NCBI GenBank assembly: GCA_015064725.1
Contig: SVRQ01000001.1
Span: forward strand, 124,001-188,000
Origin: Oscillospiraceae bacterium
GTDB taxonomy: Bacteria; Bacillota; Clostridia; Oscillospirales; CAG-272
Direction: 5' to 3'
DNA: 64,000 bases
Position numbers and translations under genes: made by a program. Below, piece after piece: positions 8,545 to 17,476 of the stretch. Within the stretch, counting starts at the first letter, position 1. Every line of letters begins with the position of its first letter. Below the pieces are notes generated by a model. The model did no database searches, had not been told where the DNA came from, and worked only from the letters and a program-made list of their open reading frames with translations.

Positions 8545-9933
8545 TTATTTACAAAGTCTTGCGATAGCTTCCGCAAAGATGACCGCATTTTTGCGGAAAT
8601 TGTTTACGGAGAAGCTTTCGTTTGCACCGTGCATATTGTTTACCTCGCCGGGGAATTCCGCACCGAAAGCAACACCGCCCTCAACCTCGTGAACGTACGT
8701 GCCGCCGCCCACAGCGATAGGTCTGCCCTTTGATCCTGTCAATTCGCGGTAGATACCGAGAAGTGTCTGAACAAAATCGGAGTTTTCATCAACCTTGTGT
8801 GCCTCAACACCGTGAACGTCGATAAGCTTAATTCCGTAAGAATCAAAGCCGCGCGCAAATTTTTCTTTTATTCCCGCAAGGTTTTCGCAAACGGGGAAAC
8901 GGCAGTCAAATTTACCGTGGATAACGCCTTCGGAATAATCGAGAATACTGAATACAGTGGTAAGAGCACCGCTTTCTTCGTCTGCCTGTGCAACGCCAAG
9001 GCTTCTTCCCTCCGTATCTCCGTGTGCGTAAGCCTCGGAAAGACGTTTGAAGGAATATCCCGTTTCATCGTCCGTTTCAAGGGAAGCAAGATAAGCGCAA
9101 AGCCCCGTGATGGCATTTACGCCGCGGTCGGGTGTGGAAGCGTGCGCTCCTTTTCCTTTGGCTGTTACCTTAATGTTTTCGCCTTCCTGCTTAAATTCAA
9201 AGGAAAGCTCCTTGAATCGTGCTGTTGCCGCGCGGAGCACGCTCGGTGTAAAGCCGCGTACTATAGCGTGTGCAAGCTCTGGAACTGCGTTGATAACGGT
9301 ACCGCCCCAAGCGGAAAGGATGCTGCGTTCTCCGACAGCATAACCTGCGTTCGTGGCAAACTCACCGCGGATCATACCTTTTTCTATGTTTATAAGAGGA
9401 TATTCCGCATCGGGCGTGAACACGCGGGGCGGAAGAGCTTCTTTTGCTTTGTAATATGCAAGGTCGGAGGAACCGTTTTCCTCGTCTGTTCCAACGATGA
9501 AGCGCACGTTCTGCGTTATCGGGATCTTACATTCGCGGATAGCGCGCATTGCATAGAGAACGGCAACGGCGGGACCCTTGTTGTCTATAACGCCTCTGCC
9601 GAACATCTTGCCGTTCGACATCATAAGGGAATAGGGAGGTGTTTTCCAGCCGGTTCCCTCCGGAACAACGTCAAGATGGCAAAGTATTCCGAGAGTTGTG
9701 GGAAGCTCGGGGTTAAGGTCTATAGTTCCAACGTACCCCTCGTGGTTTTCCGTGTGGAAACCGTATTTTCTTGCAATAGCGAGCATCATATCAAGAGCTT
9801 TTGCAGGGCCTTCGCCAAAAGGCATACCATCTTGCGGCTCTCCCTTAACGCTTCGCACGGAAACAAGCGCGGAAAGATCGCGCACCATCTCCGAAAAATG
9901 ATCTTCAATAAATTTACGGCATTTTATCTGCAT
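8545..9933 (-). CDS. M20 family metallopeptidase, PepV-type dipeptidase
   Basis: Cytoplasmic di-zinc dipeptidase of the M20 family, close in layout to PepV/Sapep (about 465 aa; here 462). Visible metal-site motifs are HLDVVP (His86, Asp88), GRGVIDNKGP (Asp117), GTDEENGS (catalytic Glu151, Glu152) and TPDAEYP (Asp175). A late NNMHGANE near residue 437 supplies the last histidine. It probably hydrolyses small peptides with an unsubstituted N-terminus. It is the last gene of a three-gene minus-strand operon (phosphoribosyltransferase, ycxB-like, this gene) with 22 nt to the previous stop. GAGGTG precedes the ATG. The exact substrate cannot be read from sequence. Confidence 0.92.
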   Translation of the reverse strand: MQIKCRKFIEDHFSEMVRDLSALVSVRSVKGEPQDGMPFGEGPAKALDMMLAIARKYGFHTENHEGYVGTIDLNPELPTTLGILCHLDVVPEGTGWKTPPYSLMMSNGKMFGRGVIDNKGPAVAVLYAMRAIRECKIPITQNVRFIVGTDEENGSSDLAYYKAKEALPPRVFTPDAEYPLINIEKGMIRGEFATNAGYAVGERSILSAWGGTVINAVPELAHAIVRGFTPSVLRAATARFKELSFEFKQEGENIKVTAKGKGAHASTPDRGVNAITGLCAYLASLETDDETGYSFKRLSEAYAHGDTEGRSLGVAQADEESGALTTVFSILDYSEGVIHGKFDCRFPVCENLAGIKEKFARGFDSYGIKLIDVHGVEAHKVDENSDFVQTLLGIYRELTGSKGRPIAVGGGTYVHEVEGGVAFGAEFPGEVNNMHGANESFSVNNFRKNAVIFAEAIARLCK

Positions 9934-9955
9934 ATCATCACCTCATTCAAAGGAA

Positions 9956-10498
9956 TTACTTTCTTATAAGATATTTTCTCTTGCCTATAACGGCTATAAG
10001 CTTTTCGCGGAGCAAGGAAGCATCCTCTTCGCAGGAAAAGCCCTCTTTGTCAACCGCGCAAACGCTCATTTTATCTATATAGATAACAAAGCATTTGGCT
10101 GATTCATAAACCTTGTTTATAGAACCGTAGGAATATTCAAGTGTGCTGTTATAACCCTCTCCCATAGTTTCGCTTGAAAATTTTTCATCAAAAAACGTAT
10201 ATTTGACCGTTGCGTTGCGGACGTGGCTTCTTTTGAACATAAAGTTTGGCAAAAATATCATCCAACATACCCAAAAGATCAAAATGATCGGTGTAACGAG
10301 AGCAGAGGGCAACGCGGCAAAATCATTGAAATATACTATATAATATATAGCCTCGTAAAGCGAAGCGGCACTTCCCAAAAGCAATATCAAAGCCGCTATT
10401 ATAAAAATTACCAAAAGTGCTCTCGAAGCACGCATTGTAAGACGCTGGAAACAAACAAAAAATTTTTTGTCCATAACCGTGGTGTTTTTTATTTCCAT
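9956..10498 (-). CDS. YcxB-like membrane protein
   Basis: A 180-aa protein with two membrane helices (about residues 26-50 and 66-88), then a soluble C-terminal domain with KYTFFDEKFSSE and EYSYGSINKVYESAKCFVIYI. This layout, including the short Tyr/Phe-rich domain ending in a basic tail, matches the YcxB-like family, whose role is unknown. It sits 18 nt after the phosphoribosyltransferase stop and 22 nt before pepV, so it is cotranscribed. The ATG follows AAGGAGGAC. Assignment to the family is by motif recall. Confidence 0.7.
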   Translation of the reverse strand: MEIKNTTVMDKKFFVCFQRLTMRASRALLVIFIIAALILLLGSAASLYEAIYYIVYFNDFAALPSALVTPIILIFWVCWMIFLPNFMFKRSHVRNATVKYTFFDEKFSSETMGEGYNSTLEYSYGSINKVYESAKCFVIYIDKMSVCAVDKEGFSCEEDASLLREKLIAVIGKRKYLIRK

Positions 10499-10516
10499 AA
10501 AGTCCTCCTTAAAAGA

Positions 10517-11074
10517 TCAAACTTCCGTTCCGTCTGAGTGGAAAAGGGGAAGAACTTCAAGATATTTTATATCATCCCTGTCTTTTGCGCTGCCTTCCGC
10601 AAGTATCGCCATTTTGCCGACAATGTTGCCGCCAGCGTGCTCTACCAGCTCCTCAATAGCTCGCAGAGAATCTCCCGTGCTGATAACGTCGTCAACGATA
10701 AGCACTCTTTTGCCGCGCATAAGCTCTGCATCCTTGCCATCGAGGTAAAGAGTCTGTTTCTTTGCCGTTGTAATGGAGTTGACCTCACAAGCGAAAGTAT
10801 CACTCATATAAAGCTTCTGCATTTTTCTTGCAACGATATATTTGTTTTCTCCCGCTTGGCGAGCCATCTCGAAGATAAGCGGAATGCCCTTGCTTTCGGA
10901 AGTTATCATAATGTCGTGCTCGGGTGCTATTTTAAGAAGCTCGCGCGCACAGGCACAGGTAAGCTCAACGTCTCCGAATATGATAAAAGCACCTATGCAA
11001 AGCTCGTTGTTAAGCGGACAGAGGGGGAGCTCCCTTTCAAGCCCCGCAACCTTTAAAGTATATGTTTTTTTCAT
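10517..11074 (-). CDS. Purine-type phosphoribosyltransferase family protein
   Basis: A type I phosphoribosyltransferase, 185 aa. The PRPP-binding loop VLIVDDVISTGDSL (about residues 124-137) has the two acidic residues followed by the T/S-G-D-S turn. The N-terminal TSESKGIPL resembles adenine and xanthine phosphoribosyltransferases. It faces a divergent purine permease gene, which supports a role in base salvage; the substrate base is inference. The ATG at 11072-11074 is preferred because GGAGG lies 8 nt before it. A longer reading from a TTG at 11089 would overlap that ribosome site. First gene of the operon with the ycxB-like and pepV-type genes. Confidence 0.85.
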   Translation of the reverse strand: MKKTYTLKVAGLERELPLCPLNNELCIGAFIIFGDVELTCACARELLKIAPEHDIMITSESKGIPLIFEMARQAGENKYIVARKMQKLYMSDTFACEVNSITTAKKQTLYLDGKDAELMRGKRVLIVDDVISTGDSLRAIEELVEHAGGNIVGKMAILAEGSAKDRDDIKYLEVLPLFHSDGTEV

Positions 11075-11231
11075 TTTAAGTGCCTCCAAAAAAATCTACC
11101 TTATATATATAATATTAAGATAAAATCGTCAAGATGTCAAGAATATCGCGGATAAATGTTATTTTTACCTAAAATATTAGCATTATGGATACATTTTTCG
11201 CAAAATTATGAACTTTTTGTGTACAAATATG

Positions 11232-11260
11232 TTGCTTTTAAAGAAAATATAATATATAAT
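11232..11260 (+). promoter_or_regulatory. Promoter of the purine permease gene
   Basis: TTGCTT (11232-11237), 17 nt, TATAAT (11255-11260). GGAGGA follows at 11283-11288. No purine riboswitch core was recognised between them. Confidence 0.65.
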
Positions 11261-11299
11261 ACTTTCATCAAATAAACTTTTCGGAGGACAGAAAAATTT

Positions 11300-12706
11300 A
11301 TGAATAAGTTTTTCAAAATCACCTAGAGAGGCTCCAACGTAAAGACCGAGATCATTGCGGGACTCACAACGTTTTTTGCTATGGCATACATAATCGTTGT
11401 AAACCCCAACCAGATCGTCGGCTTCAGCTTCGGTGTCGAGGGTATCGATAAAATATGGAACGCAGTTTACATCGCGTCCATCCTCGCAGCCGTTATAGGA
11501 ACTCTTCTCTACGCTTTCTACGCAAAACTCCCCTTCGCACAGGCTTGCGGAATGGGTCTTAACTCATTCTTCTTCGTTTCCTTCGTGCTTCCGCAGGTAA
11601 TTAACGGCGGCAGTACTATAGAGGGTTATCAGGCAGGTCTTGTAATTATCCTTATTTCAGGCCTTATATTCCTTATCCTTTCCCTTACAGGTGCAAGAGA
11701 AGCTCTTGCAAAGGCTATGCCCGAATGTATCAAAAAATCCATTCCCGCAGGCATCGGTCTTTTCATTGCATTCCTTGGCTTCCAGAACGTAGGCATTATT
11801 GCGGATAACGAATACACTCTCGTTCAGTTTGTTAAGATAAACGGTGCAAAATGGGAAGATATCGCTCCCGCGATAATCGCGCTTCTCGGCTTCCTTATCA
11901 TCGTGATTCTTACAAAGCTCGGTGTAAAGGGCGCGGTTCTTATCAGCATTCTCGCAACGTCCGTTATCTACTACCTTGCAACCTGGCAGCTTCCCGACTT
12001 AGAGATTAGCTTTGAAGCTATCGGTCAATCCTTCAAAGACTTTGCAGACATCGGTATAACAGCTGTATTTACTCCCTCCTCTTGGAAGAATGCATTCTCT
12101 CCTGAGTTCACGGGCGGTATCTTTAGTGCAATTATGCTTATCATTACTTTCTGCATCGTTGATATGTTCGATACAGTCGGCACTCTTTACGGTGCGGCTT
12201 CCGAAGCAGGTATGCTCGATGAAAACGGCGACCCCGTTGACATCGACAAAGCAATGACTTGTGACTCCGTTGCAACGGTTGCCGGCGCGGTTTGCGGTAC
12301 TTCTACTTGCACAACGTTCGTTGAATGTGCTTCCGGCGTTGCGGCAGGCGGCAGAACAGGTCTTACAAGCCTTGTAACATCCATCTGCTTTGCAATCTGC
12401 CTCTTCCTTGCTCCTTTTGCAAGCATCATTCCTGCGGCTGCAACAGCTCCCGCGCTTATCTACGTAGGCGTTCTTATGCTCAAGAACTTCTCTAAGGTCG
12501 ATATGAGCGATCTTCGCAGCTCTGTTCCTGCGTTCCTCACGCTCATTATGATGCCTCTTACGTATTCTATTGCAAACGGTATCGGTATCGGCTGCATCTC
12601 CTACGTGCTCATTACTCTCTTCACAGGAAAATATAAAAAGAAAGATATCGCAGTAACGATCATTGCGCTCCTCTTCCTTTGCAAGTTTATTTTCGGTACG
12701 ATCTGA
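11300..12706 (+). CDS. NCS2 family guanine/hypoxanthine-type permease with in-frame amber codon 9
   Basis: From the ATG at 11300, which has a GGAGG and promoter upstream, the frame reads eight codons, a TAG (11324-11326), then runs open to the TGA ending at 12706. The joined product would be about 468 aa with about 12 membrane helices. The segment around the stop (MNKFFKIT-stop-RGSNVKTEIIAGL) fits the family opening, which has Glu there, so one GAG to TAG change explains it. Family motifs such as MAYIIVVNP and TVGTLYGAA point to the AzgA/PbuG-like branch that imports guanine and hypoxanthine with protons. A Met at 11381 could restart translation but would lose the start of the first helix. 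It may be a recent pseudogene, a read-through case or a sequence error. Confidence 0.8.
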
Positions 12707-12813
12707 GTGAAGTCTAATATTTGTTTAAAGGCGTTCGGCAAAAGTCGGGCGCTTTTTTACGCCTATACCCTTTTATTTTATAAAAAACGTGATTTTTACG
12801 AAAAATTGAATGA

Positions 12814-12925
12814 AACGGACCGTCGGGGACGCCGGTCCCTACGGTGAAAAATGAATTTTAATTAAAAATCGTGATTTTTGCAAAAAATCGAATGAAACGG
12901 ACCGTCGGGGACGCCGGTCCCTACG
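12814..12925. repeat. Two type A short palindromic repeats (reverse orientation)
   Basis: GGACCGTCGGGGACGCCGG-type palindromes at 12814-12843 and 12895-12925, 81 nt apart. Only a weak hairpin with TTTTTT (about 12729-12758) could end the permease transcript before them. Confidence 0.8.
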
Positions 12926-13275
12926 TTGGAAAATGAATTTTGATTAAAAAAACGTGATTTTTGCGAAAAAAATATTATTATATTTGTAGGGGCGAGCATT
13001 GCTCGTCCGCAAAAAACGCATAATTTTAAAATTTAATTAAATTTTTGTGATTTTGAAAAAATTCATTATTATATCCGTCGGGGAGGAGATTGCTCCTCTC
13101 GCATAGATAAACGAAAATAATATTTTTATAAAAATGAGTGGTTTTCGCAAAATTTTTAATAAAAACGGACGACCGATGGTCGCCCCTACGATAAAAAATT
13201 TAATTTTTGATTAAAAAATCGTGATTTTTGCGAAAAATCGAATAAAACGGACCGTCGGGGACGCCGGTCCCTACA
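12895..13275. repeat. Left arm of a mirrored ~380-bp repeat block (A-C-D-B-A)
   Basis: Short palindromes type A (12895), C (12986-13010), D (13076-13104), B (13161-13190) and A (13246-13275) at about 85-bp intervals. The segment 12986-13190 is about 95 percent identical, by eye, to the reverse complement of 17149-17354 on the other side of the pfl operon, and the outer type A units keep the same spacing. Confidence 0.85.
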
Positions 13276-13305
13276 ATAAAATTTGAATTTTTAATAAAAA
13301 ATCGA

Positions 13306-13331
13306 AAAAATCCCGTTTTCACGGGATTTTT
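13306..13331 (-). terminator. Terminator overlapping the pflA stop codon
   Basis: AAAAATCCCG (13306-13315) pairs with CGGGATTTTT (13322-13331). The pflA TGA (13319-13321) lies in the loop region, so the hairpin includes the end of the coding sequence. Confidence 0.8.
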
Positions 13332-14068
13332 CTTGTTTCTTTAAAAGCTTTTAAAATTATTTCCTTTGCCTTTACGGCTTCGCTCGTGGAAAGAGCCTCC
13401 ACACCCTCCAAAGGATACGGTATTCCCATTTCCTTATACTTTGCTTTTCCCATCGTATGGTAAGGAAGCACGTCGAGCGCTTTTACGCCGCTAAGATTCC
13501 CAAGGAATTCTCCGAGCTTAGTAAGATATACGGGATCATCCGTAATGCCCGGCACAACAACGTGGCGCACCCAAAACGGAACTTTTTTCTCCGAAAGGTA
13601 TTTTGCAAAAGCAAGAATACCTTCGTTATCCTGCCCTGTAAGCTCTCGGTGGAGCACAGGATCGATATGCTTTATATCAAGCATAACGAGATCCGTATAT
13701 TCAAGAAGAAGATCAAGCTTATCGTTATATTCGGAAGTTCCCTCTCTGTAGGTGATGCCCGAAGTATCTATGCAGGTATGTATTCCCTCTTTTTTTGCCA
13801 TTTTGAAAAGCTCCAAAAGGAAATCTATCTGCAAAAGAGGTTCTCCGCCCGTGACGGTTATACCGCCGTGGGCGTAGAACGCTTTATTTTTGCTGTAATT
13901 TTCTATTATTTCTTCTGCGGAGATCCTTTCGCCCGTGCCGATCTGCCAGGTGTCCGGATTATGGCAATACTTGCACCGCAATGGGCAGCCTTGCATAAAT
14001 ACAACGTATCTTATCCCCGGCCCATCGACCGTTCCAAAGCTCTCCGTGGAATGGATATAACCTTCCAT
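13319..14068 (-). CDS. pflA: Pyruvate formate-lyase activating enzyme
   Basis: Radical SAM enzyme that makes the glycyl radical on pyruvate formate-lyase, using SAM and a [4Fe-4S] cluster. The 249 aa match the usual length (about 245-265). Near the N-terminus are FGTVDGPGIRYVVFMQGCPLRC segments and the CPLRCKYC cluster motif with cysteines 28, 32 and 35. TVTGGEPLLQ is the SAM-binding GGE motif. It is last in the operon pflB, glycyl-radical subunit, pflA. The GAGGA serving its ATG spans the stop codon of the preceding gene, suggesting translational coupling. Confidence 0.95.
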   Translation of the reverse strand: MEGYIHSTESFGTVDGPGIRYVVFMQGCPLRCKYCHNPDTWQIGTGERISAEEIIENYSKNKAFYAHGGITVTGGEPLLQIDFLLELFKMAKKEGIHTCIDTSGITYREGTSEYNDKLDLLLEYTDLVMLDIKHIDPVLHRELTGQDNEGILAFAKYLSEKKVPFWVRHVVVPGITDDPVYLTKLGEFLGNLSGVKALDVLPYHTMGKAKYKEMGIPYPLEGVEALSTSEAVKAKEIILKAFKETRKIP

Positions 14069-14081
14069 AATCGGAAAATCC

Positions 14082-14324
14082 TCAGATCTTATCGTGGAAC
14101 GTTCTGGATATTACCTCATCCTGCTGTTCTTTTGTAAGCTTGATGAAGTTTACCGCATATCCGCTTACTCTTACAGTAAGCTGAGGGTATTTTTCGGGAT
14201 GCTTCTGTGCATCAAGGAGCGTTTCTCTCGTAAAGACGTTGACATTGAGGTGATGTCCGCCCTTTTCTGCATAGCCATCAAGAAGAGATACAAGGTTATC
14301 TATTTGGTTTTTTGTTGCTGACAT
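14082..14324 (-). CDS. grcA: Stand-alone glycyl radical domain of pyruvate formate-lyase (GrcA-like)
   Basis: An 80-aa protein equal to the C-terminal glycyl radical domain of pyruvate formate-lyase. The loop RVSGYAVNF puts the radical glycine at Gly55, and the HHLNVNVF and [18 protein letters not shown] segments are those of full-length enzymes. An AGGAGG lies 9 nt before its ATG, so it is translated on its own rather than being a frameshift fragment. It lies 25 nt after the catalytic gene and 13 nt before pflA. E. coli GrcA (127 aa) repairs oxygen-cleaved enzyme with the same domain. Here the large subunit lacks the domain, so this protein is probably an obligate partner. Confidence 0.88.
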   Translation of the reverse strand: MSATKNQIDNLVSLLDGYAEKGGHHLNVNVFTRETLLDAQKHPEKYPQLTVRVSGYAVNFIKLTKEQQDEVISRTFHDKI

Positions 14325-14349
14325 AATAATTACCTCCTGATATTAAGAT

Positions 14350-16452
14350 TTATTGCTTGTCGTCAAGACCTTCAAAAAGTGTGGGTGTGGAGCAAGTGCC
14401 GTTGCTGCAATCGAGGTCAACCTCGATATCGCCCGCAAAAATTTGGTCATCCTTGCCAAGAGCTCCGGGAACGATGGAGAACGTGTTGGAAATACCGTCC
14501 TGTGCATCCCAGAAAGGAAGCTTGGCAACGGAAGCAAGGGAAGCAACTGCACCGTGCGTATCACGTTTGTGCATCGGGTTGGCACCGGGAGCAAAAGCTT
14601 CGCCCTTCTTTCTGCCATCGGGTGTGGAGCCTGTGTTTTTACCGTAAACTACGTTGGATGTGATGGTGAGGATAGAAGTTGTGGGAACGCCGCGTCTGTA
14701 GGTATGGTTCTTTCTGATATGACCCATAAACATCTGAACTATCATACGCGCGATGGAGTCAACTCTGTCATCGTCATTACCGTATTTCGGGAAATCTCCC
14801 TCAACCTCATAGTCCGTTGCAAGACCGGTTTCATCGCGGATAACTTTAACTTTCGCATATTTGATGGCGGAAAGAGAGTCCGCAACAACGGAAAGACCGG
14901 CAATGCCCGTTGCAAACCAACGAACCACGTTTTTATCGTGCAAAGCCATCTGAAGCTTTTCGTAGCAATATTTATCGTGCATATAATGGATGATATTGAG
15001 GGTGTTTACGTAAACCTCCGCAAGCCATTCCATCATCTGATCGAATTTTTTCATAACCTCATCATAATCGAGGTATTCGGAATATATGGGAGTATATTCG
15101 GGGGCAACCTGCTTACCCGTAATTTCATCCCTGCCGCCGTTTATGGCATAGAGCAAGCATTTTGCAAGGTTTGCTCTCGCGCCGAAGAACTGCATCTCTT
15201 TACCAAGGCGCATAGAGGAAACGCAGCAAGCGATGGCGTAGTCATCGCCGTGTGTATTTCTCATAAGGTCATCGTTCTCGTACTGAACGGAAGACGTTTC
15301 GATGGAGGTCTTCGCGCAGTAACGCTTGAAGTTCATCGGAAGCTTTGTGGACCAAAGAACTGTAAGGTTGGGTTCGGGTGCCGCACCGAGGTTTTCAAGA
15401 GTATGGAGATAGCGGTAGGACATCTTTGTTACCATATGACGGCCGTCGATGGCAACACCGCCGATAGATTCCGTTACCCACTGAGGGTCGCCGGAGAAAA
15501 GGGAATTATATTCGGGCGTGCGCGCAAATTTTACAAGTCGGAGCTTCATAATGAATTGGTCAACAAGCTCCTGAATTTCTTTTTCCGTATATCTTCCTTC
15601 CGCAATATCTCTTTCTGCGTAAATATCAAGAAACGTGGACGTGCGTCCCAAGGACATAGCCGCGCCGTTCTGTTCTTTTACTGCGCCGAGATAACCGAAA
15701 TAGAGCCACTGGATAGCTTCCTTGGTGTCTTTTGCGGGCTGAGAAATATCAAAGCCGTAGGAAGCCGCCATCTCCTTGAGCTGTTCAAGAGCGCGCATCT
15801 GCTCTGCAAGCTCTTCGCGAAGACGGATGATATCATCGTACATAGCGGAGCGCGTTGTAACCCTCTGCGCTTGCTTATCTTCAATAAGTCTGTCTATACC
15901 GTAAAGGGCTACTCTGCGGTAGTCGCCTATAATTCTGCCTCTGCCGTAAGCATCGGGAAGACCTGTGATTATATGGCTGGAACGGCAAGCACGCATTTCG
16001 GGCGTGTAAACGTCGAAAACGCCTGCGTTGTGAGTTTTTCTGTGTACGTTAAAAAATTCGCTTATTTCAGGGTCAACCTTGTAACCGTTTTCGGAGCAAG
16101 CTTTTTCCGCCATACGGATACCGCCGTACGTATGGAGCGCTCTTTTAAAAGGCTTATCCGTCTGGAAGCCTACGATCTTCTCTTTATCCTTGTTAAGATA
16201 ACCCGGGCCGTGGGAGGTGATGGTGGAAACAACCTTTGTATCCATATCCAGAACGCCGCCTGCTTCTCTTTCCTGCTTCGTAAGATCCATTACCTGTTCC
16301 CAAAGGTCGAGCGTATCCTGTGTGGGGCCTTCGAGGAAGCTTTCATCGCCGTCATAGGGCGTGTAGTTGTGTTTTATGAAGCTTCTTACGTTTATTTCGG
16401 ACATCCAAGTTCCTTTTTGGAAACCTCTCCATCCTTCGTACATTCTGTTCAT
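14350..16452 (-). CDS. pflB: Formate C-acetyltransferase large subunit, lacking the glycyl radical domain
   Basis: Converts pyruvate and CoA to acetyl-CoA and formate in anaerobic fermentation. The 700 aa cover the N-terminus and catalytic barrel. The adjacent catalytic cysteines are Cys409-Cys410 in [16 protein letters not shown]. It ends FEGLDDKQ, just where a usual 750-760 aa enzyme would enter its glycyl radical domain. That domain is the next gene. AGGAGG lies 8 nt before the ATG. The operon is pflB, the radical subunit and pflA. Mirrored repeat blocks bound the region. Confidence 0.95.
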   Translation of the reverse strand: MNRMYEGWRGFQKGTWMSEINVRSFIKHNYTPYDGDESFLEGPTQDTLDLWEQVMDLTKQEREAGGVLDMDTKVVSTITSHGPGYLNKDKEKIVGFQTDKPFKRALHTYGGIRMAEKACSENGYKVDPEISEFFNVHRKTHNAGVFDVYTPEMRACRSSHIITGLPDAYGRGRIIGDYRRVALYGIDRLIEDKQAQRVTTRSAMYDDIIRLREELAEQMRALEQLKEMAASYGFDISQPAKDTKEAIQWLYFGYLGAVKEQNGAAMSLGRTSTFLDIYAERDIAEGRYTEKEIQELVDQFIMKLRLVKFARTPEYNSLFSGDPQWVTESIGGVAIDGRHMVTKMSYRYLHTLENLGAAPEPNLTVLWSTKLPMNFKRYCAKTSIETSSVQYENDDLMRNTHGDDYAIACCVSSMRLGKEMQFFGARANLAKCLLYAINGGRDEITGKQVAPEYTPIYSEYLDYDEVMKKFDQMMEWLAEVYVNTLNIIHYMHDKYCYEKLQMALHDKNVVRWFATGIAGLSVVADSLSAIKYAKVKVIRDETGLATDYEVEGDFPKYGNDDDRVDSIARMIVQMFMGHIRKNHTYRRGVPTTSILTITSNVVYGKNTGSTPDGRKKGEAFAPGANPMHKRDTHGAVASLASVAKLPFWDAQDGISNTFSIVPGALGKDDQIFAGDIEVDLDCSNGTCSTPTLFEGLDDKQ

Positions 16453-16674
16453 ATTATTATCCTCCTTTTCAGATTATAGGAATTTGCGGGAAAACGCTTT
16501 ATTTCTTAGTTAGGATAAGAACTTTGTGTCATTTTCCGTTTTATTAAATATGATTTTTTATTCTTATATTATAGATATTATACCCTATTTTTAAATATAT
16601 TGCAACACATTTTTTCAGATACGTTTATTTTTATTGTTATACACATAAGAAGTGAATAAATTGAAAAAATTCTA

Positions 16675-16703
16675 TTGCTTTTTGTCAAAAAAATGCGTAT
16701 AAT
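16675..16703 (+). promoter_or_regulatory. Promoter of the small membrane protein gene
   Basis: TTGCTT (16675-16680), 17 nt, TATAAT (16698-16703). The remaining gap 16453-16752 is AT-rich and should also hold the divergent pfl promoter, which I could not place firmly. Confidence 0.6.
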
Positions 16704-16752
16704 ATTATTAACGGCGCGTTGCGCCTAAAAATTTATATGGAGGCTACATACA

Positions 16753-16986
16753 ATGAAAGATTTGGTTAAGGCTATAGACAATCTTCCTTGGCTCGTTAAA
16801 CTCATTCTTTGCATCCCTGTACTTGATATCGTTTGGGCTGTTTACCGCGTTATCAGAAGTTTGGCAGCAGGAAATGTTCTCGGCATCGTTCTTTCTATCG
16901 TTCTTATTATTGTTGGTATCCCCGTCTTGTGGCTTATCGACCTTATTTGCGTACTCGTTAGTAAGAACGTTTGGTGGTTCTGCTAA
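16753..16986 (+). CDS. Small two-helix membrane protein, function unknown
   Basis: A 77-aa protein with two hydrophobic segments (about residues 13-33 and 42-70) separated by RVIRSLAAGN. GGAGG lies 9 nt before the ATG, with a good promoter upstream and a terminator 11 nt downstream, so it is a genuine single-gene unit. I do not recognise a family. It lies inside the DNA flanked by the mirrored repeat blocks, with the pfl operon. Confidence 0.7.
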   Translation: MKDLVKAIDNLPWLVKLILCIPVLDIVWAVYRVIRSLAAGNVLGIVLSIVLIIVGIPVLWLIDLICVLVSKNVWWFC

Positions 16987-16997
16987 TCAAGCAACTA

Positions 16998-17029
16998 AAA
17001 AATCCCGTTTTACACGGGATTTTTTAATT
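16998..17029 (+). terminator. Terminator after the small membrane protein gene
   Basis: AAAAATCCCGT pairs with ACGGGATTTTT (to 17024), followed by more T. The stem is nearly the same as the pflA terminator at 13306-13331, so the two may be part of the mirrored blocks. Confidence 0.85.
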
Positions 17030-17063
17030 TATATAGGTTTTTTATAAAAAATTCAAATTTTAT

Positions 17064-17444
17064 TGTAGGGACCGGCGTCCTCGACGGTCCGTTTTATTAA
17101 ATTTTTCACAAAAATCACGATTTTTTAATCAAAATTCAAAATTTTAACCGTAGGGGCGACCATCGGTCGTCCGTTTTTATTAAAAAATTTGCGAAAATCA
17201 CTCATTTTTATAAAAATATCATTTTCGTTTATCTATGCGAGAGGAGCAATCTCCTCCTCGACGGATATAATAATGAATTTTTTCAAAATCACAAAATTTC
17301 AATTAAATTTTAAAATTATGCGTTTTTCACGGACGAGCAATGCTCGCCCCTACATATAAAATAATGAAATTACATCAAAAATAACGTTTTTTATTAAAAA
17401 TTCAAATTTTATTGTAGGGACCGGCGTCCTCGACGGTCCGTTTT
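17064..17444. repeat. Right arm of the mirrored ~380-bp repeat block (A-B-D-C-A)
   Basis: Type A (17064-17095), B (17149-17177), D (17235-17267), C (17330-17354) and A (17413-17444). Order and spacing mirror 12895-13275 exactly. This fills most of the gap 16987-17476. Confidence 0.85.
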
Positions 17445-17476
17445 TATTAAAAATTTTCACAAAAATCACGTTTTTT

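Noticed and set aside
11100..11299. Purine riboswitch before the permease
   Set aside because: The conserved riboswitch core was not found; only a promoter and a plain leader were seen.
14353..16479. 708-codon open frame on the plus strand
   Set aside because: Shadow of pflB. The same applies to long opposite-strand frames over rny, gyrA, gyrB, ahcY, the GH78 gene, serS, galK and the glycohydrolase gene (57232-59163).
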